Numbered from the stretch's first letter, positions 53,609 through 63,909 are shown. The stretch is 64,000 nt of DNA from Xanthomonas hyacinthi (GCF_009769165.1 NZ_CP043476.1:2053001-2117000); one strand, 5' to 3'. Made by a program: numbers and translations. Notes: generated from the letters alone by a model not told the origin.

Positions 53609-54799
53609 ATGCACCGTCGCCATTTCCTGTTCGCCTCCGCTGCCGCGGCGGCCAGCCTGCCGTTCGCCGGGCGCCTGTTCGCTGCGCCGGCGCCATCGCC
53701 ACGCCTGCTGGTGGTGTTCCTGCGCGGCGGCTACGACAGCAACAACCTGCTGGTTCCCTATGCCAGCGATTTCTACTACGCGTCGCGGCCGACCCTGGCG
53801 ATCGCGCGGCCGGATCCGGCCAACCCGAACAGCGCCATCGCGCTGGACGCGCAGTGGGGATTGAACCCGCGGCTGCGCGAGACCTTGCAGCCGATGTGGA
53901 ACGACAAGCAGCTGGCGTTCGTGCCGTTCGCCGGCACCGACGACCTGTCGCGCAGCCATTTCGAAACCCAGGACAGCATCGAGGCCGGGCAGCCGGCCGG
54001 GCAGCGCAGCGACTACCGCTCCGGCTTCCTGGCGCGGCTGTCGCAGGTGGCCACCGGCACCCCGGCGATCGCCTTCACCGATTCGCTGCCGCTGAGCTTC
54101 CAGGGTGGCGGCGACATTCCCAACCTGTCGCTCAAGCGCAATCCCACGCCGGGCTTCGACCAGCGCCAGGCCGGCATCCTGGCGCAGATGTACCAGGGCA
54201 CGCCGCTGGCCAGCGCCGCGCACGAGGGCCTGGCGCTGCGCCAGCAGGTGTCGCAGGCGTTGCAGGACGAAATGCAGCAGGCCAACCGCGGCGCCGCCAG
54301 CGCCCGCACCTTCGCCGACGAGACCCGGCGCATCGCCACGCTGATGCGCGAGCGCTACCGGCTCGGCTTCGTCGATGTCGGCGGCTGGGACACCCACGTC
54401 GACCAGGGCAGCACCGATGGCACGCTGGCCACCAATCTGGCCAACCTGTCCGAGGGCCTGGCGGCCTATGCCGAGGCGCTGGGCCCGGAATGGCGCAACA
54501 CCGTGGTGCTGGTGCTGTCCGAGTTCGGCCGCACCTTCCGCGAGAACGGCGACAAGGGCACCGACCATGGCCACGGCACCACGTATTGGGTGATGGGCGG
54601 CGCGGTCAACGGCGGCCGCATCGCCGGCGAGCAGGTCGCGGTGAGCAAGGACAAGCTGTTCCAGGATCGCGACTACCCGGTGCTGACCAACTACCGCGAC
54701 CTGTTCGCCGGCCTGCTGAGCCGCATGTGGGGCCTGTCGCCGGCGCAGTTGCAGCAGGTGTTCCCGCAGGCGCAGGCGCGGGATCTGCAACTGGTGTGA
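53609..54799 (+). CDS. DUF1501-family protein with Tat signal
   Basis: 396 residues of the alkaline-phosphatase-like superfamily. The N-terminus MHRRHFLFASAAAAASLPFAG is a twin-arginine signal (RRHFLF), so export should use the TatABC system encoded at 2-3.5 kb. Family landmarks: LLVVFLRGGYDSNNLLVPY, RSHFETQDSIEAG, FVDVGGWDTHVDQGS and VLSEFGRTFRENGDKGTDHG. The last two hold likely metal ligands. Works together with the DUF1800 protein in an unknown envelope process. GGAGG lies 6 bases before the ATG at 53609. Confidence 0.9.
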   Translation: MHRRHFLFASAAAAASLPFAGRLFAAPAPSPRLLVVFLRGGYDSNNLLVPYASDFYYASRPTLAIARPDPANPNSAIALDAQWGLNPRLRETLQPMWNDKQLAFVPFAGTDDLSRSHFETQDSIEAGQPAGQRSDYRSGFLARLSQVATGTPAIAFTDSLPLSFQGGGDIPNLSLKRNPTPGFDQRQAGILAQMYQGTPLASAAHEGLALRQQVSQALQDEMQQANRGAASARTFADETRRIATLMRERYRLGFVDVGGWDTHVDQGSTDGTLATNLANLSEGLAAYAEALGPEWRNTVVLVLSEFGRTFRENGDKGTDHGHGTTYWVMGGAVNGGRIAGEQVAVSKDKLFQDRDYPVLTNYRDLFAGLLSRMWGLSPAQLQQVFPQAQARDLQLV

Positions 54800-54851
54800 G
54801 ATGTGCGCTGTGCCGTTGCTGCATCAGCAGCGTTTAGCCGGCGGGGTGCAC

Positions 54852-54934
54852 TGTGGGAGGGGCTTCAGCTCCGACGGTATCCGTCGCCGGAAGGCCCGTC
54901 GCTGCAATCGTCGCGGTTGAAAGCACTCCTACAG
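54852..54934. repeat. REP-type palindrome, decayed
   Basis: Left arm TGTGGGAGGGGCTTCAGCTC and right arm GCGGTTGAAAGCACTCCTAC, with a GGAAGGCCCGTCGC linker. Same family as at 32.4 and 55.8 kb, with several mismatches. Confidence 0.75.
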
Positions 54935-54954
54935 GGAAGCGTGCGCCGGCATGC

Positions 54955-55623
54955 TCACTGCGAAAGCACCTCCCATCCCGCGGCGTCGCGCAACGCCTGC
55001 CCGCCGTGCACGCCTTCGACGACCACCCGCACGCCCTGCGCGAACGGCCGCTGGCGTTGCTCGGGGAACCAGCGCCGCTGCCCATCGACCACGATCAACA
55101 GGCCCTCATGATCGCCGAGCGGCGCGAACACCTCGGATACCGGCAGGAACGGCATCAGGCCCAGCCGATCCTGCGCTGCGGCGGCGACCGCCGGCACCTG
55201 CGCGCTGGGCAATCCGATCTCGCTGATGCACAGCAGCTCGGCCGCGGAGAATGCGCCGTCGGCGATGGCGTGCACCGGCAACGGCTTGCGCGCGATCAGT
55301 TCGAGCACCGCGCCGTCTGGCCCGGCGAAATACAGCGACTGCGATTGCCACGCAGCGTCGAGTACGAAGCGGGATTCGCCCAGCGGATCGCGCAGCAACG
55401 GCGCGCGCCGGGACAGCCAGTCGCAGGCGGCGTCGAAGCGGGCCGAGGGGATGTTGAACGCCAGATGCGCGCTGCCGACCGCGGCGTTGGCGGCCACCAG
55501 ATCGAGCCGGCTCCAGCCGATGCGCACCTGCGTGGCCGCGACCGGCAGTTGCAGGACATTGCGATAGAAGGCGGCGCTGGCCGCGGGAGCGCTGCAGGGC
55601 AGGCTGAGCTGGGCGATGCGCAT
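54955..55623 (-). CDS. VOC-family (glyoxalase-fold) protein, two modules
   Basis: 222 residues. The first glyoxalase-like half runs IAQLSLPCSAPAASAAFYRN to LYFAGPDGAVLELIAR (about residues 1-115), and a divergent second half follows, with SEIGLPSAQVPAVAAAAQ and HEGLLIVVDGQRRWFPE. The first half keeps a Glu at the end of the module but has Gln or Ser where the first metal His is expected, so catalytic activity is uncertain. I start at the ATG at 55623 (upstream GGAGCC). The gene stands alone between two REP elements. Confidence 0.78.
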   Translation of the reverse strand: MRIAQLSLPCSAPAASAAFYRNVLQLPVAATQVRIGWSRLDLVAANAAVGSAHLAFNIPSARFDAACDWLSRRAPLLRDPLGESRFVLDAAWQSQSLYFAGPDGAVLELIARKPLPVHAIADGAFSAAELLCISEIGLPSAQVPAVAAAAQDRLGLMPFLPVSEVFAPLGDHEGLLIVVDGQRRWFPEQRQRPFAQGVRVVVEGVHGGQALRDAAGWEVLSQ

Positions 55624-55780
55624 GGAGGCTCCTTGCAGTGGAGCGTCCATTGGATGACCTCAAGCATGGTTGAGGTCAAGCGCGATGAGGAGCGTGTCTG
55701 GCGTGCTGCCGAAGTCGCCTGCCACGCAGCGCCGACCATGCTCGGCAGGTGCAGCTGCGCTCTGCAGCGCAATGCGTCCG

Positions 55781-55846
55781 GTGGGAGCGACTTCAGCCGC
55801 GACAAGGTCTACCGGGAAGGCCCGTCGCGACTGAAGTCGCTCCCGC
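55781..55846. repeat. REP-type palindrome, near-perfect
   Basis: GTGGGAGCGACTTCAGCCGC paired with GTCGCGACTGAAGTCGCTCC; linker AAGGTCTACCGGGAAGGCCC. It is the best-preserved member with the CTACCGG linker. The rest of the 55624-56038 gap shows no gene. Confidence 0.9.
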
Positions 55847-56038
55847 AAGGATGCTGCGCGGGCAACGAACAGGCTGGCCGTTGCCCGGGAATTCAGCGCG
55901 ACAGCGTAATGCGTGACAAGCCTCCGCTTTCCGATGGCCGCCCTCAGGCAGTCGCTCATGCACGATTTGCCGGGTGCGGACACAGCGGCGAACACGTACT
56001 GGCCGATCGACGCGCGGCGTCCGCCGCGGCGGACGCGC

Positions 56039-56371
56039 TCAGCCCAGATGCGCGCGCACCGCTTCGTCGATCTTCGCCGGCGGCACGAAGCCCGGCACCC
56101 GCGCCACTTCCGCGCCCTGGCGGAACAGCATCAGCGTCGGCGTCTGGCGCAGGCCCTGGGCGCGGAAGAAGTCCTCGCCCACGTCCTCCATCTTCACCTT
56201 CAGCAAGGTCACGCCCTGCGCGCTGTCGCTCTCGGCGAAACGCTCCAGCGACTTGTCGAGCATGCGGCAGCCGGGACAGTTGTCCTTGTTGAAATCGGCC
56301 AGCACGCGCGGATGCGCGGCGATGGCGTCGGCGAACTGCTCGGCGGTGGCGACGGTGATGGTGGTGAACAT
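56039..56371 (-). CDS. Thioredoxin-family protein, last gene of the nrd operon
   Basis: 110 residues with redox centre NCPGCR (Cys32, Cys35) and the cis-Pro in LRQTPTLMLFRQG. The CPGC dithiol differs from the CGPC of classical thioredoxins. It is in the same direction as nrdA, nrdB and the flavodoxin, 93 bases after the latter, so it probably supplies or receives electrons for ribonucleotide reductase. I start at the ATG at 56371 directly before the thioredoxin fold. Confidence 0.85.
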   Translation of the reverse strand: MFTTITVATAEQFADAIAAHPRVLADFNKDNCPGCRMLDKSLERFAESDSAQGVTLLKVKMEDVGEDFFRAQGLRQTPTLMLFRQGAEVARVPGFVPPAKIDEAVRAHLG

Positions 56372-56464
56372 GGAGCGGGACCTTGTCTGCTGTCGGAGGA
56401 TGCCTGGCGAAGAATGTCGCGACGCCGGCGATGCCATGAAACGGCGGGTGAAAGAAATGCAGCA

Positions 56465-57028
56465 TCAGCCGCTGTCGTGCAGCGGCAGCGGGGCGTAGCC
56501 GGCGGCCCGGCTCAATGCAGGCTCGGCAGCCGCCACGTCGGTCGCCGCCGTGGAACCAGCCGCCGCCGCACGCGCGGCGCGCAGCGCCAGCACCTGCGCG
56601 GACCAGGCGTCGATCGCCGCGCTGTCGCGCTCGCCGTGCGGCATCTGCTCGATCTCCAGCACCGGATAGGCGCTGTCGAAGAAGCGGGCGATGCGCTTGA
56701 CCGCGCCGCAGTAGTACTCCAGTCCCCACTGCGTCTCGCCGGTGCCGAACGCGGCGACCTCGATCGTCTTGCCGGCCGCCTCGACCAGGTCGGCGATGTA
56801 GCGCTTCATCTCCGCCGGGGTGCGCCCGGCGTTGTCGCTCCAGCTGCCGAGCAGGTGCAGGTCGAAGCTGGCCGCATGCGCGGCGTCGCCAAGCGCGCCG
56901 TGCAGGGTCTGCACGTCGGTATGGATCCAGGTCACCTGGTGCCCGGCCGCCGCGCACTGCGCATGTACGCGGCGGGCGACGTCGCGGGTATTGCCGCTGA
57001 GCGAAGCGTAGGCGAGCAGGATGCGCAT
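56465..57028 (-). CDS. Flavodoxin-like protein in the nrd operon
   Basis: 187 residues with the FMN phosphate loop ILLAYASLSGNTRDVARRVH (T/S-x-T/S-G-N-T), DLHLLGSWSDNAGRTPAEMK and VAAFGTGETQWGLEYYCGAV, the second FMN-binding loop. The final 45 residues are an Ala-rich tail. Placed 88 bases after nrdB. In class I ribonucleotide reductases a flavodoxin can activate or repair the NrdB metal-radical centre, as NrdI does for class Ib. That role is inferred from position. Confidence 0.85.
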   Translation of the reverse strand: MRILLAYASLSGNTRDVARRVHAQCAAAGHQVTWIHTDVQTLHGALGDAAHAASFDLHLLGSWSDNAGRTPAEMKRYIADLVEAAGKTIEVAAFGTGETQWGLEYYCGAVKRIARFFDSAYPVLEIEQMPHGERDSAAIDAWSAQVLALRAARAAAAGSTAATDVAAAEPALSRAAGYAPLPLHDSG

Positions 57029-57030
57029 GA

Positions 57031-57114
57031 GCCGGGATTGGGGATTGGGGATTGGGGATTGGAAAAAGCGGGTTCGACGTTGCTGTTACGAATCCCCAAT
57101 CCCGAATCCCGGCC
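57031..57114. repeat. GGGATTG repeats forming a long inverted pair
   Basis: GGGATTGGGGATTGGGGATT (four units, 57034-57061) and its complement CCCAATCCCGAATCCCG (57096-57112) face each other across about 35 bases between nrdB and the flavodoxin gene. Member of the same short-repeat family as 1807-1849. As RNA on the minus strand it could fold into a hairpin, possibly tuning expression of the downstream genes. Confidence 0.7.
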
Positions 57115-57116
57115 CC

Positions 57117-58157
57117 TCACAGATCGTCGAAGCCGTTGTCCGAGTTGGTCTTCTTGTAGCTGGCGTTGCGCATCTCGAAGAAGTCGGTCTTGGTCTCGGT
57201 GAAGTTGTCCGCGTAGGCCTTGATCCACGGCATCACGTTGTCGCTGGCGTCGGTGTACAGCTTCTCGATGCCGAGCATGCCGGACATCTTGTTGGCGCGG
57301 TACTTCACGTACTGGATCATCTCGTCCACGTCGATGCCCTCGATGCCGTCCAGCACTTCGGCGGACCACTGCGTCTCCAGCCGGATCGCATGCTCGAACG
57401 CCTGGTGCACGTAGTCGGTCAGCTCGTTGCTCTGCAGCGCGGCGTTCTCGCCGATGATCGCGCGGATCAGCTCGCTGATGAACTTGGTATGCGCCAGCTC
57501 GTCGCGGTTGATGAAGCTGATGATCTTGCCGGTGCCGGTCATGCGGTTCTGCCGCACCAGGTTGTAGAAATACGCGAAACCGGAATAGAAGTTGATGCCT
57601 TCCAGGATCGAGGACTGGATCAGCGAGCGCAGCAGGGTCTCTGCGGTCTTGTCGCGCATGAAGTCGTCGTAGGCCTGCATGATCGGCTGGTTGCGCGCGA
57701 TGATGGTCGGGTGCGTACGCGCGATCTCGAACACGCGGTTCTGGTCGGCCAGCCCGGCGATGGAGGCCAGCACGTAGGAATAGCTCTCGTTGTGGATCAC
57801 TTCCTGCTGGCCGATGATCGCCGCGTTGGCATGCGCGGCCGGGTCGGTGATGTATTCGGCGACGTTGTAGATGAAGCGCGTCTGCGGCGAATCCAGCGTG
57901 GCCAGCAGGCCGATGATCGAGTCGTAGGCGTTCTTCTCGCGCGCCGACAGTTCGCCGTACTGCTTGGCGTCGCCCTTCATGTCCACCTCGTCGGGGATCC
58001 AGAAGTTGGTCGACAGTTCCTTGTAGGCGCGATAGAACGACGGGTACGGGATGTCGTTCCAGTTGAGGATGCCGCTGGTGGTGCCGTTGATGATCCCGGT
58101 GGAACGGTTGGGATGCATCGGTTCGAGGATCTTGATGCGGTCGAGCGCGATGGCCAT
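57117..58157 (-). CDS. nrdB: Class I ribonucleoside-diphosphate reductase, beta subunit
   Basis: 346 residues. The metal and radical signature QQEVIHNESYSYVL gives Glu119, His122 and the radical Tyr126; the later FINRDELAHTKFI gives Glu and His of the second half. A Tyr rather than Phe/Val/Leu at 126 argues for a tyrosyl-radical enzyme, not class Ic. The ending NSDNGFDDL is the C-terminal tail that docks on the alpha subunit. It lies 127 bases after nrdA in an operon under a cobalamin riboswitch. Confidence 0.95.
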   Translation of the reverse strand: MAIALDRIKILEPMHPNRSTGIINGTTSGILNWNDIPYPSFYRAYKELSTNFWIPDEVDMKGDAKQYGELSAREKNAYDSIIGLLATLDSPQTRFIYNVAEYITDPAAHANAAIIGQQEVIHNESYSYVLASIAGLADQNRVFEIARTHPTIIARNQPIMQAYDDFMRDKTAETLLRSLIQSSILEGINFYSGFAYFYNLVRQNRMTGTGKIISFINRDELAHTKFISELIRAIIGENAALQSNELTDYVHQAFEHAIRLETQWSAEVLDGIEGIDVDEMIQYVKYRANKMSGMLGIEKLYTDASDNVMPWIKAYADNFTETKTDFFEMRNASYKKTNSDNGFDDL

Positions 58158-58283
58158 GGTCGGATTCGGTAGTCGGTTGAACGGCGCCGGCGAGCGGCGC
58201 GGCGATGCGGGACGACGCGGCGGGCGCATGGCGTCCCTGGATGGGGAGGCCATGCGCGCGCAGGCGCCGCTACGGGGTGGCGA

Positions 58284-60713
58284 TCAGCTTGAGCACCACT
58301 CGCATTCGCTGATATCGATGTCGTTGGAGCGCACGTAGTAGGTGGTCTTCAGGCCTTCCTTCCACGCGGTCATGTGCAGGTCGAGCAGGGTGCTGGCGCG
58401 GATGGTGCTGGGCACGTAGAAGTTGAAGCTGATCGACTGGTCGACGTGGCGCTGGCGGCGCGCGTTCTGGCGCACGCTGGCGAACTGGTCGACCCGGTAG
58501 GCGCCCTTCTCGTAGTACGGATAGGTGTCCACGGTCAGGCCCGGGGCCACCACCGGACGCCGGAAGTCCTTCTTCTCTTCGTAGTAGAACGCGCTGTAGA
58601 TCGGGTCGATCGAGGCGGTGGAGCCGGCGATCTGCGCGGTGCTCATGTTCGGCGCCACCGCGATCATCCACGCGTTGCGCACGCCGTTGATGCTGACCTG
58701 CGCGGCCAGTTCCTGCCACTGCGCGCTGTCGTAGCCGCGCTTGCTGAAGTACTCGCCGTTCTGCCAGTCGCTGCCCTTGAACACCTTGTACGCGCCCTTC
58801 TCCTTGGCCAGCGCCAGGCTCGCCTGGATGGTCAGGTAGTTGATGCGCTCGTACAGCTCGTCGCAGTAGTCCTCGGCCTGCCTGGAATTCCACTCGATGC
58901 CCTTCTGCGCCAGCAGGTGGTGCCAGCCGAAGGTGCCCAGGCCGATCGCGCGGTACTTCTGGTTGGTGATGGTGGCCTGCGGTACCGGCAGGTCGTTGAG
59001 GTCGATGACGTTGTCGAGCATGCGCACCTGCACCCGGATCAGCCGTTCCAGCACGTCCGGCGAGAGCAGGTCCGGCTGCGCGGTGACCGCGCGGCCCAGG
59101 TTCACCGAGGACAGGTTGCACACGACGAAATCGCCGGCCTGCTTGGTGGTCACGATCTGGTCGCCGCTGATCATCTCCTGGATGACCCGGGTCGGGCTCA
59201 TGTTCTGCAGGATCTCGGTGCACAGGTTGCTGGAATAGACCATGCCCTGGTGCTTGTTCGGGTTCATGCGATTGACTTCGTCGCGATAGAACATGAACGG
59301 GTTGCCGGTCTCCAGCTGGCTGACCATGATCCGCTTGAGCATGTCGATGGCCTTGACCACCTTGCGGCCGATGCGCTCGTCGGCGACCACTTCCTCGTAC
59401 CTGGCGCGGAACGTGCCTTCGCCGCGCTTTTCGTCGAAGAAGTCCTGCAGGTACCAGCCCTTGACCTCCTTCACCTCGTGCGGGTCGAACAGGTACCACT
59501 CGCCGCGGCGCTCCACCGCTTCCATGAAGATGTCCGGCACGCACACCGCGGTGAACACGTCGTGCGCGCGCAGGCGCTGGTCGCCGTTGTTCAGGCGCAG
59601 GTCCAGGAACGCCTCGATGTCGCGGTGCCAGATGTCCAGGTACACGGCGATGGCGCCCTTGCGCTGGCCGAGCTGGTCCACCGACACCGCGGTGTTGTTG
59701 AGCTGCTTGATCCACGGCACCACGCCGCCGCTGGAGTTCTTGACCCCGCGGATCGCCGAGCCGGACGAACGCACGTAGCCCAGGTAGGCGCCGACGCCGC
59801 CGCCGTGCTTGGACACGCGCGCCACGTCGGTGTTGGAGTCGTAGATGCCCTGCAGGCTGTCGTCGACGGTGTCGATGAAGCAGCTCGACAGCTGCCCGCC
59901 GATCTTGCCGGCGTTGGCCAGGGTCGGCGTGGCCACGGTCATGTACAGGTTGGACAGCGCCCAGTAGGCCTCGCCGACCAGTTGCATGCGGCGCTCGCGC
60001 CCGCCTTTGCCGGACTTGCCCTCGTCCTGCATCAGGTACAGCGCGATGGTCAGCCAGCGTTCCTGCGGCAGTTCGTAGACCTTGCGCGAGTTGTCGGTGG
60101 CCAGGTAGCGCGTGGCCAGCAGGTACAGGCCGTTGTAGGCGAACAGCTTGTCGCGCTCCGGGTCGATCATCCTGCCGGCTTCGGCCAGCTCGTCCTTGGA
60201 GTAGTTCTTGAGGATGTCGATCGAATACACGCCGCGGTCGGCCAGGCTTTCCTGCAGGCCGACGTAGGAGCCGTACTTCTCGCCGGCATCGTAGAAGCGG
60301 TTCTTGCTGGCGCGCTTGTACAGGCGGTGCAGGTACAGGCGCGCGGCGAAGTACTCCCACTCCGGCGTGGCGATGTCCACGCGCGACTCGGCCTCGCGGA
60401 TCAGGTAGTCGACCATCTCGTCGGCCGACAGGCTTTCCTTCTTCTCGACGAAGGCGAACGCCTTGCGCTCGTAGTCGGCCACGTCCAGCTGCGGGAACTC
60501 GGCATGGATCCGGTCCAGGGTGCGCTGCAGGCGCGAGCGGTCGAAGGCCATGCGGCGGTTGCCGCCGTCCTTGACGATCCAGGTCACGGCGCGCTGGTCG
60601 TTGCTCGGCTCGCTGGCGGCCACATCGGGCTGCGCGGCGGCGGCGGCAGGCGTGGGTTCGACGTCGGCGGTGTCGAGGGGGGCTGCGGCCGGCAGGCTGT
60701 GGGTCTGGCTCAT
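58284..60713 (-). CDS. nrdA: Class I ribonucleoside-diphosphate reductase, alpha subunit
   Basis: 809 residues. After an Ala/Pro-rich leader (about 1-40) comes an ATP-cone (TWIVKDGGNRRMAFDRSRLQ, about 43-130) for allosteric control. The barrel has the redox Cys in KIGGQLSSCFID, the thiyl-radical Cys in YSSNLCTEILQNM and the third in FVVCNLSSVNLG. The C-terminal DIDISECEWCSS bears the CxxC pair reduced by thioredoxin. I start at the ATG at 60713, before the cone. Expression should be off when cobalamin is high. Confidence 0.96.
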   Translation of the reverse strand: MSQTHSLPAAAPLDTADVEPTPAAAAAQPDVAASEPSNDQRAVTWIVKDGGNRRMAFDRSRLQRTLDRIHAEFPQLDVADYERKAFAFVEKKESLSADEMVDYLIREAESRVDIATPEWEYFAARLYLHRLYKRASKNRFYDAGEKYGSYVGLQESLADRGVYSIDILKNYSKDELAEAGRMIDPERDKLFAYNGLYLLATRYLATDNSRKVYELPQERWLTIALYLMQDEGKSGKGGRERRMQLVGEAYWALSNLYMTVATPTLANAGKIGGQLSSCFIDTVDDSLQGIYDSNTDVARVSKHGGGVGAYLGYVRSSGSAIRGVKNSSGGVVPWIKQLNNTAVSVDQLGQRKGAIAVYLDIWHRDIEAFLDLRLNNGDQRLRAHDVFTAVCVPDIFMEAVERRGEWYLFDPHEVKEVKGWYLQDFFDEKRGEGTFRARYEEVVADERIGRKVVKAIDMLKRIMVSQLETGNPFMFYRDEVNRMNPNKHQGMVYSSNLCTEILQNMSPTRVIQEMISGDQIVTTKQAGDFVVCNLSSVNLGRAVTAQPDLLSPDVLERLIRVQVRMLDNVIDLNDLPVPQATITNQKYRAIGLGTFGWHHLLAQKGIEWNSRQAEDYCDELYERINYLTIQASLALAKEKGAYKVFKGSDWQNGEYFSKRGYDSAQWQELAAQVSINGVRNAWMIAVAPNMSTAQIAGSTASIDPIYSAFYYEEKKDFRRPVVAPGLTVDTYPYYEKGAYRVDQFASVRQNARRQRHVDQSISFNFYVPSTIRASTLLDLHMTAWKEGLKTTYYVRSNDIDISECEWCSS

Positions 60714-60914
60714 GAAGGTCTCCAAGCGTGGTGCACCCGGCTGCCCGACCCGCGCAGGCAGCGGTCCGACCGGATCAGCGGGGTGCAGGCGCGGTGTCGC
60801 AGCGACCGCGACGGCGCAGGCGCAAGGCCTACGGGCGGTCACCGCTTCACCGACCATCTCCCCCCGGAGATGCAACGGTCGGCGCCGCGCTGTGTGCATC
60901 GCGCGGCTGTCGGC

Positions 60915-61072
60915 AGGTCTTCGGGCTGATGGGCGACGGCCGATGGCCGGTGTCCTAGCCCGTCGCTTCCCAAGGCAGGGCGCCTCAGTGCGGGTGACGG
61001 GTTCGTTCCCAATTACCGCTGCGGGGCAGCGCCGGCCTGAGCGCTCGCGCGCCGCACCGGCTTCCCTTTTGA
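60915..61072 (-). promoter_or_regulatory. Cobalamin riboswitch upstream of nrdA
   Basis: On the minus strand the leader contains the 5' element GGGAAGCCGGTGCG, the core GCTGCCCCGCAGCGGTAA (61013-61030), GGGAAGCGACGGGC and the B12 box ATCAGCCCGAAGACCTGCCG ending near 60915. These match the metE leader element by element. About 200 bases separate the box from the nrdA ATG. It implies that class I ribonucleotide reductase is repressed by B12, hence a B12-dependent (class II) reductase elsewhere. Confidence 0.92.
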
Positions 61073-61321
61073 TCCCGCAGCCTGGTGGCCGCTGGAACCG
61101 ACCACCACAAGATAGTGGGGTACCCGGGCGCCGTCAACGCTAAATGTAGTCATGAAACCGAAAACCCAAGCGGGGCAACCGTTTGCCGCGCCAGCGCCGC
61201 AAGCCCCTGCGGCGGGCGCCGGAGCGGGCCTTGCGCGGGCCGTATCGCATACGCCGCAGGGGCGGCGGCGCGGGCGCTGGCGGTGTGCCGCGAGTGCCGC
61301 GGCGAGGCGCTGGCGCGGGCG

Positions 61322-62092
61322 TCAGCCCGCCGGCCAGCGCTGCAGCAATAGCGGCAGGGCCACCGCGGCGCTGTCGCGCCAGTGCAGGTCGGCGCGCGAA
61401 GACAGGCCGCTGGGTTCGGGATTGATGTCGACCACGTAGGCGCCGCGCTCCTTGGCGCGCAGCGGCAGCCCGGCGGTCGGATGCACCAGGCCGGAACTGC
61501 CGATCACCAACACCAGGTCGGCCGCATCGGCGGCGCTCTCGGCGCGCGCCCAGTCGGCCGCCGGCAGCGCCTCGCCGAACCAGACCACGCCCGGGCGCAC
61601 CGCGCCGCCGCAGGCCGCGCACCGCGGCGGCGCCAGGCGCTGGGTCGGCGCCTGCACGTCGATCGGCGGCAGCAAGCCATGCCAGGCCTGGCCGCAATCG
61701 CCACAGCGCAACGCCGACAGCCGCCCGTGCACGTGCGCGGCGACCTCGCTGCCGGCGCGCTGGTGCAGGTCGTCCACGTTCTGGGTCGCCAGGGTGGTGC
61801 TCTTCAGCCCGGCCAGGCGCACCAGCGCGTGGTGCCCGGCATGCGGCTGCGCCTGCGCGACGATCGCCATGCGCCAGCGGTACCAGCCCCAGACCAGCGC
61901 CGGGTCCGCGCGCCATGCCTGCTCGGTGGCCAACTGCTGCGGATCGAAGCGTGCCCACAGGCTGTCGTCCTGGCCGCGGAAGGTCGGCACGCCGCTTTCG
62001 GCGGACATGCCCGCGCCGGTGAGCACCAGCAGGCGGCGCGCGCCCTGGATGAAGGCGGCGACGGTATCGGCGTTGTAGGCGGAACTGAGCAT
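61322..62092 (-). CDS. NAD-dependent protein deacylase, SIR2 family (CobB-like)
   Basis: 256 residues. NAD loop LTGAGMSAESGVPTFRGQDD, catalytic His in VHGRLSALRCG, LATQNVDDLHQRAGS, and a zinc knuckle of CGDCG and CAACGG. WGWYRWRM keeps the Tyr-x-x-Arg pair that in class III sirtuins binds succinyl-lysine, so desuccinylase activity is likely. I start at the ATG at 62092; a longer in-frame ORF upstream has no family character. It is distinct from the class II sirtuin at 25.6 kb. Confidence 0.9.
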   Translation of the reverse strand: MLSSAYNADTVAAFIQGARRLLVLTGAGMSAESGVPTFRGQDDSLWARFDPQQLATEQAWRADPALVWGWYRWRMAIVAQAQPHAGHHALVRLAGLKSTTLATQNVDDLHQRAGSEVAAHVHGRLSALRCGDCGQAWHGLLPPIDVQAPTQRLAPPRCAACGGAVRPGVVWFGEALPAADWARAESAADAADLVLVIGSSGLVHPTAGLPLRAKERGAYVVDINPEPSGLSSRADLHWRDSAAVALPLLLQRWPAG

Positions 62093-62279
62093 GGCGCACA
62101 CAAAGGTGATGGTCTTCGCACTATCACATTGACCCAGTTCCACCTCAATCTGCAGCACAGCAATGCCGCCGCTGCTGTGGGTGCGACAAAAGGTTCGGGA
62201 CGAAGGCGATGCGATCGCTGTCGCCATGACATGCGGCCCGCCACCGTCGGCGCTGTCGTCAGCGTCATCGCGTGAGGCA

Positions 62280-63034
<755 letters not shown>

Positions 63035-63381
63035 GCTGGCAGCCACGGTCGGTGAGACGGCCAATGACCGCCGCGCGTGCACAGCAGAGCGATCGCGCGC
63101 CCTCACATCCGGAACATCTCGTACCAGGTCGGTTCCGCCGGCGAGTTCAACGCCGCCGACAACCGTAGTCCCAGCACCCCGCCGCGTCTGCGCGGATTGC
63201 TACTGCCGTCAATCCACAGCCGCGCGCTCGCGTAGCACGCATGGCCTGGCTGTTCGAATTTCTCGCGGATCGGCGTTTTGAAGGCCGTCTCGTTCTCCGC
63301 CGACCAACTCCGCCCTTTCTCTCAATGCCGTCGCAGCGCATGCGCCATGATGGCTCGGGCCACTGCCGTATTGCAGACAGC

Positions 63382-63413
63382 AAAAACCCCGCCGCGCAGG
63401 TCGCGTGACGGGG
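63382..63413 (-). terminator. Intrinsic terminator after ohr
   Basis: On the minus strand CCCCGTC...GCGGCGGGG stem followed by TTTTTG, about 20 bases after the ohr stop codon. Confidence 0.8.
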
Positions 63414-63434
63414 TCTTTGGACAAGCCGCATCGT

Positions 63435-63866
63435 TCAGTCGAGGACGACCAGGGTCACGTCGATGTTGCCGCGGGTCGCGTTGGAATACGGGCAGACCTG
63501 GTGCGCCTTGTCGACCAGCGCCTGCAGTTCCTCGCGCGGCATGCCCGGCACGGCGATGCGCAGTTCCACCGCGATGCCGAAACCACCGGGGATCTGGCCG
63601 ATGCCGACGCTGCCTTCGATGCTGACTTCGCCCGGCAGCTTCTGCTTGTCCTGCGCCGCCACCGCCTTCATCGCGCCGATGAAGCAGGCCGAATAGCCGG
63701 CCGCGAACAGCTGCTCCGGGTTGGTGCCGTCGCCGCCGGCGCCGCCCAGCTCGCGCGGGGTGGACAGCTTCACGTCCAGCGCCTTGTCGGAAGACACGGC
63801 GCGGCCTTCGCGGCCGCCGGTCGCGGTGGCGTGGGCGGTGTAGAGGATCTTTTCGGGTGAGGCCAT
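63435..63866 (-). CDS. ohr: Organic hydroperoxide resistance protein Ohr
   Basis: Thiol peroxidase that reduces organic hydroperoxides. 143 residues. Reactive Cys61 lies in [11 protein letters not shown] and resolving Cys125 in [13 protein letters not shown], the exact spacing known for Xanthomonadaceae Ohr. The catalytic Arg and Glu are expected in LSTPRELGG and NPEQLFAAG. Ohr sits apart from OsmC by this short length and Cys context. An AT-rich dyad upstream is the expected OhrR site. Confidence 0.95.
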   Translation of the reverse strand: MASPEKILYTAHATATGGREGRAVSSDKALDVKLSTPRELGGAGGDGTNPEQLFAAGYSACFIGAMKAVAAQDKQKLPGEVSIEGSVGIGQIPGGFGIAVELRIAVPGMPREELQALVDKAHQVCPYSNATRGNIDVTLVVLD

Positions 63867-63909
63867 GGTGGTTGCTCCTGGTAAGGCGCGTCGCGCCGGT
63901 TGATTGACA

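Noticed and set aside
58374..60929. An 851-codon ORF antisense to nrdA
   Set aside because: Val/Ala/Gln-rich shadow frame of a complete and highly conserved gene.
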